From an uncultured Chloroflexaceae bacterium (lineage in GTDB: Bacteria > Chloroflexota > Chloroflexia > Chloroflexales > Chloroflexaceae), in assembly GCA_937141995.1 (NCBI GenBank), contig CAKZQX010000836.1:1-5101 (forward strand): a stretch of DNA of 5,101 nt, in the 5' to 3' direction. The notes beneath the pieces were generated by a model, which saw nothing but the letters and a program-made list of their open reading frames with translations, had not been told where the DNA came from and did no database searches. The position numbers were made by a program, and so were the translations under genes. The number at the start of each line of letters is the position of its first letter. Positions within the stretch are counted from its first letter, which is position 1. This document shows positions 1 through 5,101 of this stretch, piece by piece.

Positions 1-175
1 ACACCGACGAAGACGCCGGTGCCGCCGACAGCGACCAATACACCGACGAAGACGCCGGTGCCGCCGACAGCGACCAATACACCGACGAACACGCCGGTCC
101 CGCCGACGGCGACCAATACACCGACGAACACGCCGGTCCCGCCGACGGCGACCAATACACCGACCAGTACACCAG
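1..175 (+). repeat. 39-bp tandem repeat (4 full copies plus a 19-bp partial) encoding TPT(K/N)TPVPPTATN
   Basis: Copies begin at 1, 40, 79 and 118, with a partial copy at 157-175. Copies 1 and 2 are identical to each other, and copies 3 and 4 are identical to each other. The two pairs differ at three positions of the unit: AAG/AAC (Lys/Asn), GTG/GTC and ACA/ACG, of which the last two are silent. The array probably continues to the left of the window. It keeps the reading frame (13 codons per unit) and forms a Thr/Pro-rich stalk before the folded domain. Confidence 0.95.
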
Positions 176-537
176 AAGCACTGGGGGCAATTGGTGACTT
201 TATATGGGAAGACGACAATGTAAATGGCGTTTATGACGACGGTGAATATACTGGATGGGAAGCCGTTGTGGAGATCCATCTAGACGATGGTGACAACGTC
301 TGGGAACCAGGCGGAGATGATGTTCTGCTTGAGTCCTTTATCACCGGTGAGGACGGATTGTATCTGTTCACCGATCTTCCGGCAGGAACCTACTGGGTGT
401 ATGTAAACACGGAATCTCCCGATAGCTACTACGGCACCAATTGGGTTCCAACGACGGCAAATCCGTACATGGTTGAACTTGCTCCGGGCGAAGTATACCT
501 GGATGCGGATATTGGAATATACTCCACTAGTTCATAA
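1..537 (+). CDS. C-terminal part of a secreted/surface protein with a Thr/Pro repeat linker and an SdrD B-like domain (5' end outside window)
   Basis: The reading frame is open from the first base and ends with TAA at 535-537, so only the last 178 codons are visible; a GTG at 19 lies inside the repeat and is not a credible start. The first 58 or so residues are a low-complexity Thr/Pro linker of the PVPPTATNTPT type, which acts as an extended stalk or spacer in secreted Chloroflexota proteins. From about base 184 (GAIGDFIWEDDNVNGVYDDGE) the protein becomes an SdrD B-like domain. It carries the Asp/Asn-rich loop D-x-N-x-N-G-x-x-D-x-x-E expected to bind Ca2+, then 'GLYLFTDLPAGTYWVYV', the typical beta-strand signature of this Cna-B/prealbumin-like fold, and ends with 'DADIGIY'. 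No sorting signal or membrane anchor follows, so this is the true C-terminus. Function is probably structural or adhesive outside the cell; the catalytic or binding part, if any, is upstream of the window. The domain assignment is fairly sure, the role is not. Confidence 0.85.
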   Translation, partial: TPTKTPVPPTATNTPTKTPVPPTATNTPTNTPVPPTATNTPTNTPVPPTATNTPTSTPEALGAIGDFIWEDDNVNGVYDDGEYTGWEAVVEIHLDDGDNVWEPGGDDVLLESFITGEDGLYLFTDLPAGTYWVYVNTESPDSYYGTNWVPTTANPYMVELAPGEVYLDADIGIYSTSS

Positions 538-561
538 TCGTTAGTCGGGTCCGAAGCAACA

Positions 562-590
562 GGCGGAGGTTGGATAATCCAACCTCCGCC
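562..590 (+). terminator. Stem-loop terminator after the SdrD B-domain gene
   Basis: A perfect 13-bp GC-rich stem (GGCGGAGGTTGGA pairing with TCCAACCTCCGCC) closes a 3-base TAA loop, 24 bp after the stop codon, and is followed by CTTTGTT. The stem is very strong but the T-run is short and interrupted, so it is a probable intrinsic terminator rather than a textbook one. It ends transcription of the upstream secreted protein gene before the repeated element begins. Confidence 0.8.
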
Positions 591-615
591 CTTTGTTATC
601 GTTGGATACTTATTT

Positions 616-633
616 ACAGGAGTTATGTGGTGG
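616..633 (+). repeat. Left terminal inverted repeat of copy A
   Basis: ACAGGAGTTATGTGGTGG is 16/18 identical to the copy B terminus at 4937-4954 and 14/18 to the reverse complement of 867-884. The core AGGAGTTA is the most conserved part. Confidence 0.75.
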
Positions 634-754
634 GATTTTAGACCACGAAGAACACGAGATGAGCGAACATCGCGCAATTGCCAATGTTGCCATGTATCAG
701 GCGATCCTGCATTTGGTGGGGCATATCGCCTCCGGCAGGGCGGAAGGGATCAGA

Positions 755-800
755 TCTTTTTCACAAAAAAATTCACAACGTGATTTTTTTGTGAAAAAGA
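755..800. repeat. Long hairpin inside copy A
   Basis: The left arm 755-776 pairs with the right arm 780-800 through 21 base pairs, with a single bulged T (772 or 773) and a 3-base AAC loop. The stem is mostly A/T, with CAC/GTG blocks at the apex and mid-stem. It corresponds to the 24-bp perfect hairpin of copy B at 5020-5070. It could pause or end transcription from either side (it lies 115 bp past the avtA stop), but no T-run follows it in either direction, so a terminator role is only a possibility. Confidence 0.9.
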
Positions 801-866
801 AAAGAGTGTACCATGCGGCCGCAGGCGAATCGGGCTTCCATCAAGTGAAACGTCCGGTTTGCATGT

Positions 867-884
867 TCACCGCGTAACTCGTGT
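867..884 (-). repeat. Right terminal inverted repeat of copy A
   Basis: Read on the minus strand this is ACACGAGTTACGCGGTGA, 16/18 identical to the copy B end ACAGGAGTTACGCGGTGG. The ACACGAG variant at the tip could mean this end is worn. Confidence 0.75.
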
Positions 885-914
885 TATGGAAGAGATACCC
901 GGTCAAAACCAGCA

Positions 915-2162
915 CTATCCCTGAAGTTGCCGTACTTCCTCACCGATGATCTTGATGCCGGCATGCACCTTGGCGGCATCCCCCGCATAGTTCAGCCGAA
1001 AGCACTCATACTTATGCTGCCACTCTGACTGGAGCCCCGGAAAGAAGTAGTGTCCCGGTACAACCACAACTCCCCGCGCCTTCAGTCGCTCGTAGAGTTC
1101 CTGGCAGGTAACCGGCAAACCGGGAAACCAGAGCCAGAGGAAAATGGCCCCCTCGGGTTTGTGAATGTGAAAATTCGTCCCTGCCAATTCTTCGCGTAGC
1201 CAGGTTATCGCCTGCTGGGACTTGTGCTGGTAGTAAGGCCGGATCACCTCCCGGCTTAACCGGACAATCTCGCGCGTACGCACCAGATCGTGTGCCAGGG
1301 CCGCGCCGAAGCTGCCGGGAGCCAGGCTGATAACGGCATTCATTCCCGTAATGGCCCGAATGATCTGCGCATCCGCAACGACAATGCCGGTTCGCGCACC
1401 TGGAATTCCCAGCTTTGATAGGCTCATGCACATAACGATATGGGGTTCCCAGGCGGCTATCGTCTCGGTGAAAATGATGCCGGGAAAAGGCATGCCATAG
1501 GCGTTATCCACAATAAGCGGAATATCGTGCTGGTCGGCAAGCCTGCTCAGCGTCGCAATTTCATCCTCAGTCAGCACATTGCCGGTCGGGTTGGTTGGAC
1601 GCGACACACATATTGCCCCGATATCTTCCGTGATGGTCAGCGCATCGAAGTCAACTCGATACTTGAAGAGGTTCTGATCGAGATAGTCAATATGCGGCTG
1701 GTTGGCAACGAAAAGATTGTCACTGATACCGGCATCTTCATACCCGATATACTCGGGAGCCAGCGGTAGCAGAATGCGTTTGTGTGAACCGTCCGGAAAT
1801 GCACCGGCGAACATATTAAACAAAAGAAAGAAAGCAGTCTGGCTACCATTGGTCAGTACAATATTTTCGGGGCCGATATCCCAACCATAATCGCGGCGAA
1901 ATAGATCAACCAGGGCCAGCACAAATGCCTGGTCGCCGCCCGGTGGTCCATAGTTACTAATAAGCGTCTCAAAATCGTATTCACTGTCGAGAATGCGCTC
2001 CATGCGTTCACGTACTGCGGCCTGCATCTGTGGAATGTGCGCCGGATTGCCCCCACCCAGCATGATTACATCTGCTTGCTGCGCGGCCTGGCCCAGGTCG
2101 TCCATCAGTCGCAGAATACCGCAGTCACCGGAAAACTTCTGGCTAAACTGTGAGAATTTCAT
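915..2162 (-). CDS. avtA: Valine--pyruvate aminotransferase (transaminase C), PLP-dependent fold type I
   Basis: A 415-residue cytoplasmic enzyme that transfers the amino group between L-valine and pyruvate, giving 2-oxoisovalerate and L-alanine; it links branched-chain and alanine metabolism. It matches the AvtA family over its whole length, which is normal (E. coli AvtA is 417 residues). Recognisable blocks in order: MLGGGNPA (34-41), LTNGSQ (103-108), PLAPEYIGY (133-141), SRPTNPTGN (187-195), [14 protein letters not shown] (218-231), [14 protein letters not shown] (246-259), [13 protein letters not shown] (334-346) and [16 protein letters not shown] (362-377). K250 is the expected Schiff-base lysine; N191, D219, Y222 and R257 are expected PLP contacts, and R389 in CFRLNY the expected carboxylate-binding arginine. 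I chose ATG at 2162 over an in-frame TTG at 2174 because [10 protein letters not shown] aligns with the known family N-terminus (MTFSLFGDKF) and AGGA lies just upstream. It lies 84 bp downstream of the permease gene on the same strand. All key residues are present. Confidence 0.93.
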   Translation of the reverse strand: MKFSQFSQKFSGDCGILRLMDDLGQAAQQADVIMLGGGNPAHIPQMQAAVRERMERILDSEYDFETLISNYGPPGGDQAFVLALVDLFRRDYGWDIGPENIVLTNGSQTAFFLLFNMFAGAFPDGSHKRILLPLAPEYIGYEDAGISDNLFVANQPHIDYLDQNLFKYRVDFDALTITEDIGAICVSRPTNPTGNVLTEDEIATLSRLADQHDIPLIVDNAYGMPFPGIIFTETIAAWEPHIVMCMSLSKLGIPGARTGIVVADAQIIRAITGMNAVISLAPGSFGAALAHDLVRTREIVRLSREVIRPYYQHKSQQAITWLREELAGTNFHIHKPEGAIFLWLWFPGLPVTCQELYERLKARGVVVVPGHYFFPGLQSEWQHKYECFRLNYAGDAAKVHAGIKIIGEEVRQLQG

Positions 2163-2165
2163 AGT

Positions 2166-2169
2166 TCCT
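2166..2169 (-). promoter_or_regulatory. Ribosome binding site deciding the avtA start
   Basis: On the minus strand AGGA is followed by ACT and then ATG (2162-2160). Spacing is short (3 bases) but it favours the ATG over the upstream TTG at 2174, which would put the site inside the coding region. Confidence 0.5.
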
Positions 2170-2189
2170 GTCAATATATTTCTGTTACA
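2169..2189 (-). promoter_or_regulatory. Putative regulatory or promoter box upstream of avtA (TGTAACAG N2 AT N TAT)
   Basis: Minus-strand sequence TGTAACAGAAATATATTGACA begins 27 bases before the start codon. The same pattern, TGTAACAG followed after two bases by AT-N-TAT, occurs upstream of the permease gene at 4915-4935. TATATT (2178-2173) could serve as a -10 element, leaving a very short leader; no convincing -35 is seen. Its role, whether operator, promoter or chance, is unproven. Confidence 0.35.
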
Positions 2190-2194
2190 ACTAT

Positions 2195-2236
2195 CCCCAT
2201 GTGTCCATCAGCCAACGTCCGTTGCGCACACAGGGG
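2195..2236. other. Potential stem-loop in the permease-avtA intergenic region
   Basis: CCCCATGTGT (2195-2204) can pair with ACACAGGGG (2228-2236) through 9 base pairs with one bulge, enclosing a small inner hairpin CAACGTCCGTTG (2213-2224). No T-run follows on the minus strand, so it is not an obvious terminator. It could stabilise or attenuate the transcript entering avtA. Confidence 0.35.
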
Positions 2237-2246
2237 CCGTTCCCAT

Positions 2247-4913
2247 TTACTCCTCACGTAATGCATGCGCGGGACTGGTACGCCCCATACGCAAGGCCGG
2301 GTAGATTCCCGCCAGCACTGCTGCCGTTATCGCAACCAGCAAGGACTGCGCAAACAGTGCCGGGTCCAGCGATAGCTCCAGGGTCCAGCCAAACGAGCGC
2401 CGATTGATGACATGGATCAGCACCAGCGCCATGATGATCCCGACAGGCACGGCCAGGATACCGGCCGTCAGGCCCATCAAACTGGTTTGCGAGAGCACGA
2501 CGCCCCAGAGCTGGCGCGGCGTCAGCCCATTGGCTCGTAGCATGCCCAACTCGCGGGCGCGCTCGAGTTGCAGTGCCATCAGCGCGCTCAGGATGCCGAT
2601 AAACGCGACAATCGTCGCCAGCACTCGCAACACGGCTGTGATCGCAAAGGTGCGGTCAAAGATTGCCAGGGTATTGGCCCGCAGTGTCCGGTTTGAGTTA
2701 ATCACCAGGTTCGCCTGATCCCCAACGCGCTCCCGGAGTTCCTGTACCAGTGCATCTGCGTCAATATCCGGTTCGACATAGAGCCCAAACGAGGAAATAT
2801 GTGGGTCATTCCAGTATGCGCGATAGGTTGCATAGTCCATCTGGATTACGCCCCGGTCGGAGGTGTAATCATAGTAAACACCCGCAATAGAAAAAACCTG
2901 TTCGCCCTGATCGGTACGCAAACGCAGACTGTCCCCGGCACGCAGACCCGTGCGGTAGGCCAGGGGCTCTGAGATAAAGATGGCCCCGTCTGCAAATGCT
3001 TCCCAGGCGGCCTCCCGGCTGACCTGCTTGAAGCGTTGCCCGCCGCGCCGTCCGTCCGCGCGATCAATCGCAACCAGTGTGGTTGGTCCAACCGGAGTTT
3101 CGACCTGTACATTGCGGAAGCGGGTCCGACCGGCAATGCCGGGGAGTTGCGCAAACTCGGCGGCGATGGCCGGGTCAATCGTAGTAGCAACGCGGTTACT
3201 GGTTGTACTCGGCGGCGAAACATAAATATCCGACACCAGGCTCTGGTCAAGCCAGACAACCACTGTCTGGCGAAAACTATCAACCATCACGCCAACACCG
3301 ATTGTAACACTGACCGCGACCATCAATGCGGCAATCGCCACCGATGTACGACTCAGCGCGTTGACCACATCCCGCGCAGCCATTCGCCCCAGCAGTCCAA
3401 ACATCCGCCCCAGCAGCGGACGTGCCAGCGCCATAAACCCGACGGTTACACCCGGCGTGAGTAACGCGCAGCCAATCAGGATCGCAAACATGCCCGCGAA
3501 GGCCGTCGCCAGCGTCTCCACCTGCGCCTGTGGGGTTTCGACCAGGGTAAACTCAACACCCGTCGGCAGGACGCTGACCTCAAACGTGGGTAATATCAGC
3601 AGGACACCACCCAGCGCTATCAACCCCAGACCGAGGAGGGCAGCGCGTGGCACCATCCGGCGGATGTGGGCCTCGATACTGCTACGGCTCAACGCCATGC
3701 GCGGAGAGACGCGCATGGCTTCGCGTGCCGGAACCAGCGTTGCCATAACGGTTGCCCCTACCCCCATCAGTCCCCCCTTGAGCAGCACCAGCGGATCAAG
3801 CGCCAGTTCCCGCACCGTGACTACAAAGTAGAGGTCGTTGATGGTGCGTGTTACCAGCACAACCAGACCGCGCGCCAGCAGTATGCCCAGGCCCATCCCG
3901 ATCAGTGAACCGACCAGACTGATTATCGCAGCCTCGGCCAGGATCAGGCGAAAGACCTGCCGCCGGGTTACACCCAGGCAGCGCAGGGTGCCCAGCAGTG
4001 CCCGCCGCTGCACGACGCCAAAGGTCATTGTGTTATAGATGAGAAAGATGCCGACAAGTAGCGCCAGCAGACTGAGCGCCGACAGGTTCAACTCAAACGC
4101 CTGCGTCATCTGTTCCAGTGTGTTGGTTCGCGCTGCCGGTCGTGTCAACTCGGCTCCCGGTGGGAGCATTGCCCGTACCTCTTCCGGTGTCGGCGTGGTA
4201 CTGTCGGCACCGGTTGCTGCTTGGTCTGTATCGAGGATCAGGTCAATCCGGCTCAACTGCCCAACCTGGTCTAGCACTTCCTGGGCAGTGGCAATATCGG
4301 TAATCAGCAGACTCTCCAGCGCGCGACGGCTCAAGGCATCGTCCGGGTTAAGCAGACCGATGATCTGCACTGCCTGTTGCCGGCTGCCGATCTGCAGTTC
4401 CAGCGTATCGCCGGGTTCGATTCCATAGCGCCGGGCCGTCTGCGCCGACATCAAGGCAGTATTGGGCGTAATCAGTAGCGCCGTCAGATCGGTATTCTGA
4501 TCCTGCGCCTCGGTGCCGGTAGTATAGGAGCGGAATGGTGCTTCAGCCAGGGGATCGACGCCGAGCAGTTGCATAGTGATCCCCTCCAGCGCGGGCACCC
4601 TCACATAGCCCTCAACAACCGGAGCCGACCGGCGCACTCCCAGGTCAACCCGCATACGCCGGTAAAGCTGTTCGTCCAGGCCGGCGGGACCGCCCACCAC
4701 CTGATGTGTGGCGCGTCCGGCAACTGCCTCGGTTGAGAGGGTGAACGCCTGAGTTGCGCCGGCATTTGCCAGATCGATCGAGACGATCATAGCGACACCG
4801 AGCGCGACACCCAGAATGCATAACCCGATCTGCCACGGATGGCGCAGCAGATAGCGCAACGAAGTGCGCCAGAGCAGGGTTGCGGGCGATAAAGACGATG
4901 TTACAGTTTCCAT
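2247..4913 (-). CDS. ABC transporter permease, FtsX/MacB type with two FtsX domains (888 aa)
   Basis: An integral membrane subunit of an ABC system of the LolCDE/MacB/YbbP type VII class, which uses cytoplasmic ATP hydrolysis to drive work on the outer face of the membrane rather than conventional transport. Ten membrane segments can be picked out: about 27-47, 276-300, 326-350, 376-396, 423-443, 472-495, 523-545, 757-780, 809-835 and 854-875. Two large extracytoplasmic MacB_PCD-like domains lie at about 50-270 and 550-750. The two FtsX domains show internal duplication: 'LGTLRCLGVTRRQVF' (307-321) matches 'LGMLRANGLTPRQLW' (789-803), and 'PAREAMRVSPRMAL' (395-408) matches 'YPALRMGRTSPAHAL' (871-885), the usual ends of such permeases. 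Length is right for the two-domain YbbP-like group. The start ATG has no clear Shine-Dalgarno. The ATP-binding partner, usually next door, is not in the window; the element copy B lies 23 bp upstream instead. The substrate is unknown. Confidence 0.92.
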   Translation of the reverse strand: METVTSSLSPATLLWRTSLRYLLRHPWQIGLCILGVALGVAMIVSIDLANAGATQAFTLSTEAVAGRATHQVVGGPAGLDEQLYRRMRVDLGVRRSAPVVEGYVRVPALEGITMQLLGVDPLAEAPFRSYTTGTEAQDQNTDLTALLITPNTALMSAQTARRYGIEPGDTLELQIGSRQQAVQIIGLLNPDDALSRRALESLLITDIATAQEVLDQVGQLSRIDLILDTDQAATGADSTTPTPEEVRAMLPPGAELTRPAARTNTLEQMTQAFELNLSALSLLALLVGIFLIYNTMTFGVVQRRALLGTLRCLGVTRRQVFRLILAEAAIISLVGSLIGMGLGILLARGLVVLVTRTINDLYFVVTVRELALDPLVLLKGGLMGVGATVMATLVPAREAMRVSPRMALSRSSIEAHIRRMVPRAALLGLGLIALGGVLLILPTFEVSVLPTGVEFTLVETPQAQVETLATAFAGMFAILIGCALLTPGVTVGFMALARPLLGRMFGLLGRMAARDVVNALSRTSVAIAALMVAVSVTIGVGVMVDSFRQTVVVWLDQSLVSDIYVSPPSTTSNRVATTIDPAIAAEFAQLPGIAGRTRFRNVQVETPVGPTTLVAIDRADGRRGGQRFKQVSREAAWEAFADGAIFISEPLAYRTGLRAGDSLRLRTDQGEQVFSIAGVYYDYTSDRGVIQMDYATYRAYWNDPHISSFGLYVEPDIDADALVQELRERVGDQANLVINSNRTLRANTLAIFDRTFAITAVLRVLATIVAFIGILSALMALQLERARELGMLRANGLTPRQLWGVVLSQTSLMGLTAGILAVPVGIIMALVLIHVINRRSFGWTLELSLDPALFAQSLLVAITAAVLAGIYPALRMGRTSPAHALREE

Positions 4914-4914
4914 T

Positions 4915-4935
4915 ATGTTATAAATGCCTGTTACA
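4915..4935 (-). promoter_or_regulatory. Putative promoter or regulatory box upstream of the permease gene
   Basis: Minus-strand TGTAACAGGCATTTATAACAT starts 22 bases before the start codon and shares TGTAACAG N2 AT N TAT with the avtA upstream region. TATAAC (4922-4917) resembles a -10 element, but only three bases separate it from ATG, so a transcript starting there would be leaderless or use a later start. No good TTGACA-like -35 is visible. Any -35 at normal spacing would fall in the terminal repeat of copy B. Confidence 0.35.
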
Positions 4936-4936
4936 T

Positions 4937-4954
4937 ACAGGAGTTACGCGGTGG
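4937..4954 (+). repeat. Terminal inverted repeat of copy B
   Basis: ACAGGAGTTACGCGGTGG is probably closest to the consensus end of the element, since each of its two differences to either end of copy A is specific to that end. Its first five bases are mirrored just outside: CCTGT-TACAT-ACAGG at 4927-4941. Confidence 0.75.
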
Positions 4955-5019
4955 ACCTTCAAACCGGACGTTTCATTCGATGAAAGCCTGATTCACCTGC
5001 GGCAGCATGGTACTCTTTT

Positions 5020-5070
5020 GTCTTTTTCACAAAGAATTTTCACGAAGTGAAAATTCTTTGTGAAAAAGAC
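5020..5070. repeat. Perfect 24-bp hairpin inside copy B
   Basis: The left arm 5020-5043 and right arm 5047-5070 are exact reverse complements around a 3-base GAA loop (TTC on the other strand). It is homologous to the 755-800 hairpin of copy A but has different bases in the upper stem, with pairing retained. Confidence 0.95.
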
Positions 5071-5101
5071 AGGAATCTTCCGCCCTGCCGGAGGCGAAAT
5101 T

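Larger units (their letters stand above)
616..884 (+). mobile_element. MITE-like non-coding element, copy A (269 bp, terminal inverted repeats)
   Basis: The left end ACAGGAGTTATGTGGTGG (616-633) matches the reverse complement of the right end (867-884, ACACGAGTTACGCGGTGA) at 14 of 18 positions. Each matches the end of copy B (4937-4954) at 16 of 18. The right part, about 722-884, is repeated in inverted orientation at 4937-5101. Inside are the conserved block GCCTCCGGCAGGGCGGAAG (728-746), a long hairpin (755-800) and AAACGTCCGGTTTG near the right end. No transposase is encoded. The only open frame across it (TTG at 593, inner ATG at 660, stop in the right terminal repeat) is not conserved, since the same frame meets TGA in copy B. 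I could not identify a clean target-site duplication. It lies between two convergent genes. A non-autonomous transposon-like element is the best reading; the transposase family that would move it is unknown to me. Confidence 0.7.
4937..5101 (-). mobile_element. MITE-like non-coding element, copy B (inverted relative to copy A, truncated by the window end)
   Basis: Reverse-complemented, this segment aligns with 722-884 of copy A throughout: GCCTCCGGCAGGGCGGAAG is identical (5095-5077), as is AAACGTCCGGTTTG, and the terminal repeat ACAGGAGTTACGCGGTGG (4937-4954) is 16/18 identical to both ends of copy A. It has the same central hairpin, here perfect. The other end of the element lies beyond 5101. 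The frame that is open in copy A hits TGA here within the hairpin, supporting a non-coding nature. A second small hairpin, TTTCAT-TCG-ATGAAA, lies at 4971-4985 and is weaker in copy A. The element sits immediately upstream of the permease gene. Confidence 0.75.

Noticed and set aside
1..175. Tandem repeats as a possible CRISPR array
   Set aside because: Units are directly adjacent without spacers, keep a 13-codon frame and encode a Thr/Pro linker.
755..800. Copy A hairpin as a classical bidirectional intrinsic terminator for avtA
   Set aside because: The stem is AT-rich and no T-run follows it on either strand. A pausing role is possible but the textbook signature is missing.
593..877. Open frame of 94 codons on the plus strand (inner ATG at 660) across copy A
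   Set aside because: It starts at TTG inside the terminator tail, runs through both the terminal repeat and the hairpin, resembles no family I know, and the same frame in copy B has a TGA within the hairpin. It is a by-product of the element.
616..884. Retron, group II intron or attC-like interpretation of the element with its long hairpin
   Set aside because: No reverse transcriptase or integrase is in the window, and no intron domain V/VI or attC core sites are recognisable. The terminal inverted repeats fit a transposon-derived element better.
1012..1431. 139-codon minus-strand open frame inside avtA
   Set aside because: It lies in another frame of a convincing full-length aminotransferase and reads as an Arg/Cys/Gly-rich shadow translation.
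3036..3831. Several long plus-strand open frames opposite the permease gene
   Set aside because: They are antisense to a well-supported membrane protein, rich in Arg/Ser/Pro as expected from high-GC antisense frames, and show no domain or start signal.

Overview
The window looks like a chromosomal segment from a member of the Chloroflexota, possibly Anaerolineae/Caldilineae-like or Roseiflexus-like. The main clue is the Thr/Pro-rich linker of the type 'PVPPTATNTPTNT' in front of an SdrD B-like domain, a style very common in secreted Chloroflexota proteins. The moderately high GC content is compatible. This placement is an inference from sequence style, not from a marker gene.

Layout: (1) 1-537, plus strand: the 3' end of a large secreted or surface protein gene, made of four and a half 39-bp repeats encoding a Thr/Pro linker and then one SdrD B-like Ca2+-binding beta-sandwich domain. 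A strong stem-loop terminator follows at 562-590. (2) 616-884: a 269-bp non-coding element (copy A) with imperfect 18-bp terminal inverted repeats and a long internal hairpin. (3) 915-2162, minus strand: avtA, valine-pyruvate aminotransferase. (4) 2247-4913, minus strand: an 888-residue FtsX/MacB-type ABC transporter permease, 84 bp upstream of avtA and probably able to read through into it. (5) 4937-5101: a second copy (B) of the same element, in the opposite orientation and cut by the window edge.

The least conventional part is the repeated element. Copies A and B share a block of about 160 bp in inverted orientation and flank the permease-avtA pair, so the whole resembles a composite transposon or a gene pair bracketed by MITE-like elements. 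Both copies hold a long AT-rich hairpin. Its arms differ between copies but remain complementary, with a G-C pair in one replaced by A-T in the other, which suggests the fold itself is kept. Copy B ends 23 bp before the permease start codon, so the permease's promoter region must touch or lie inside the element. The expected ATP-binding partner gene is not in the window.

The permease and AvtA have no obvious biochemical link. Their shared strand and an unexplained TGTAACAG box upstream of each start codon suggest possible co-regulation, but this is inference.
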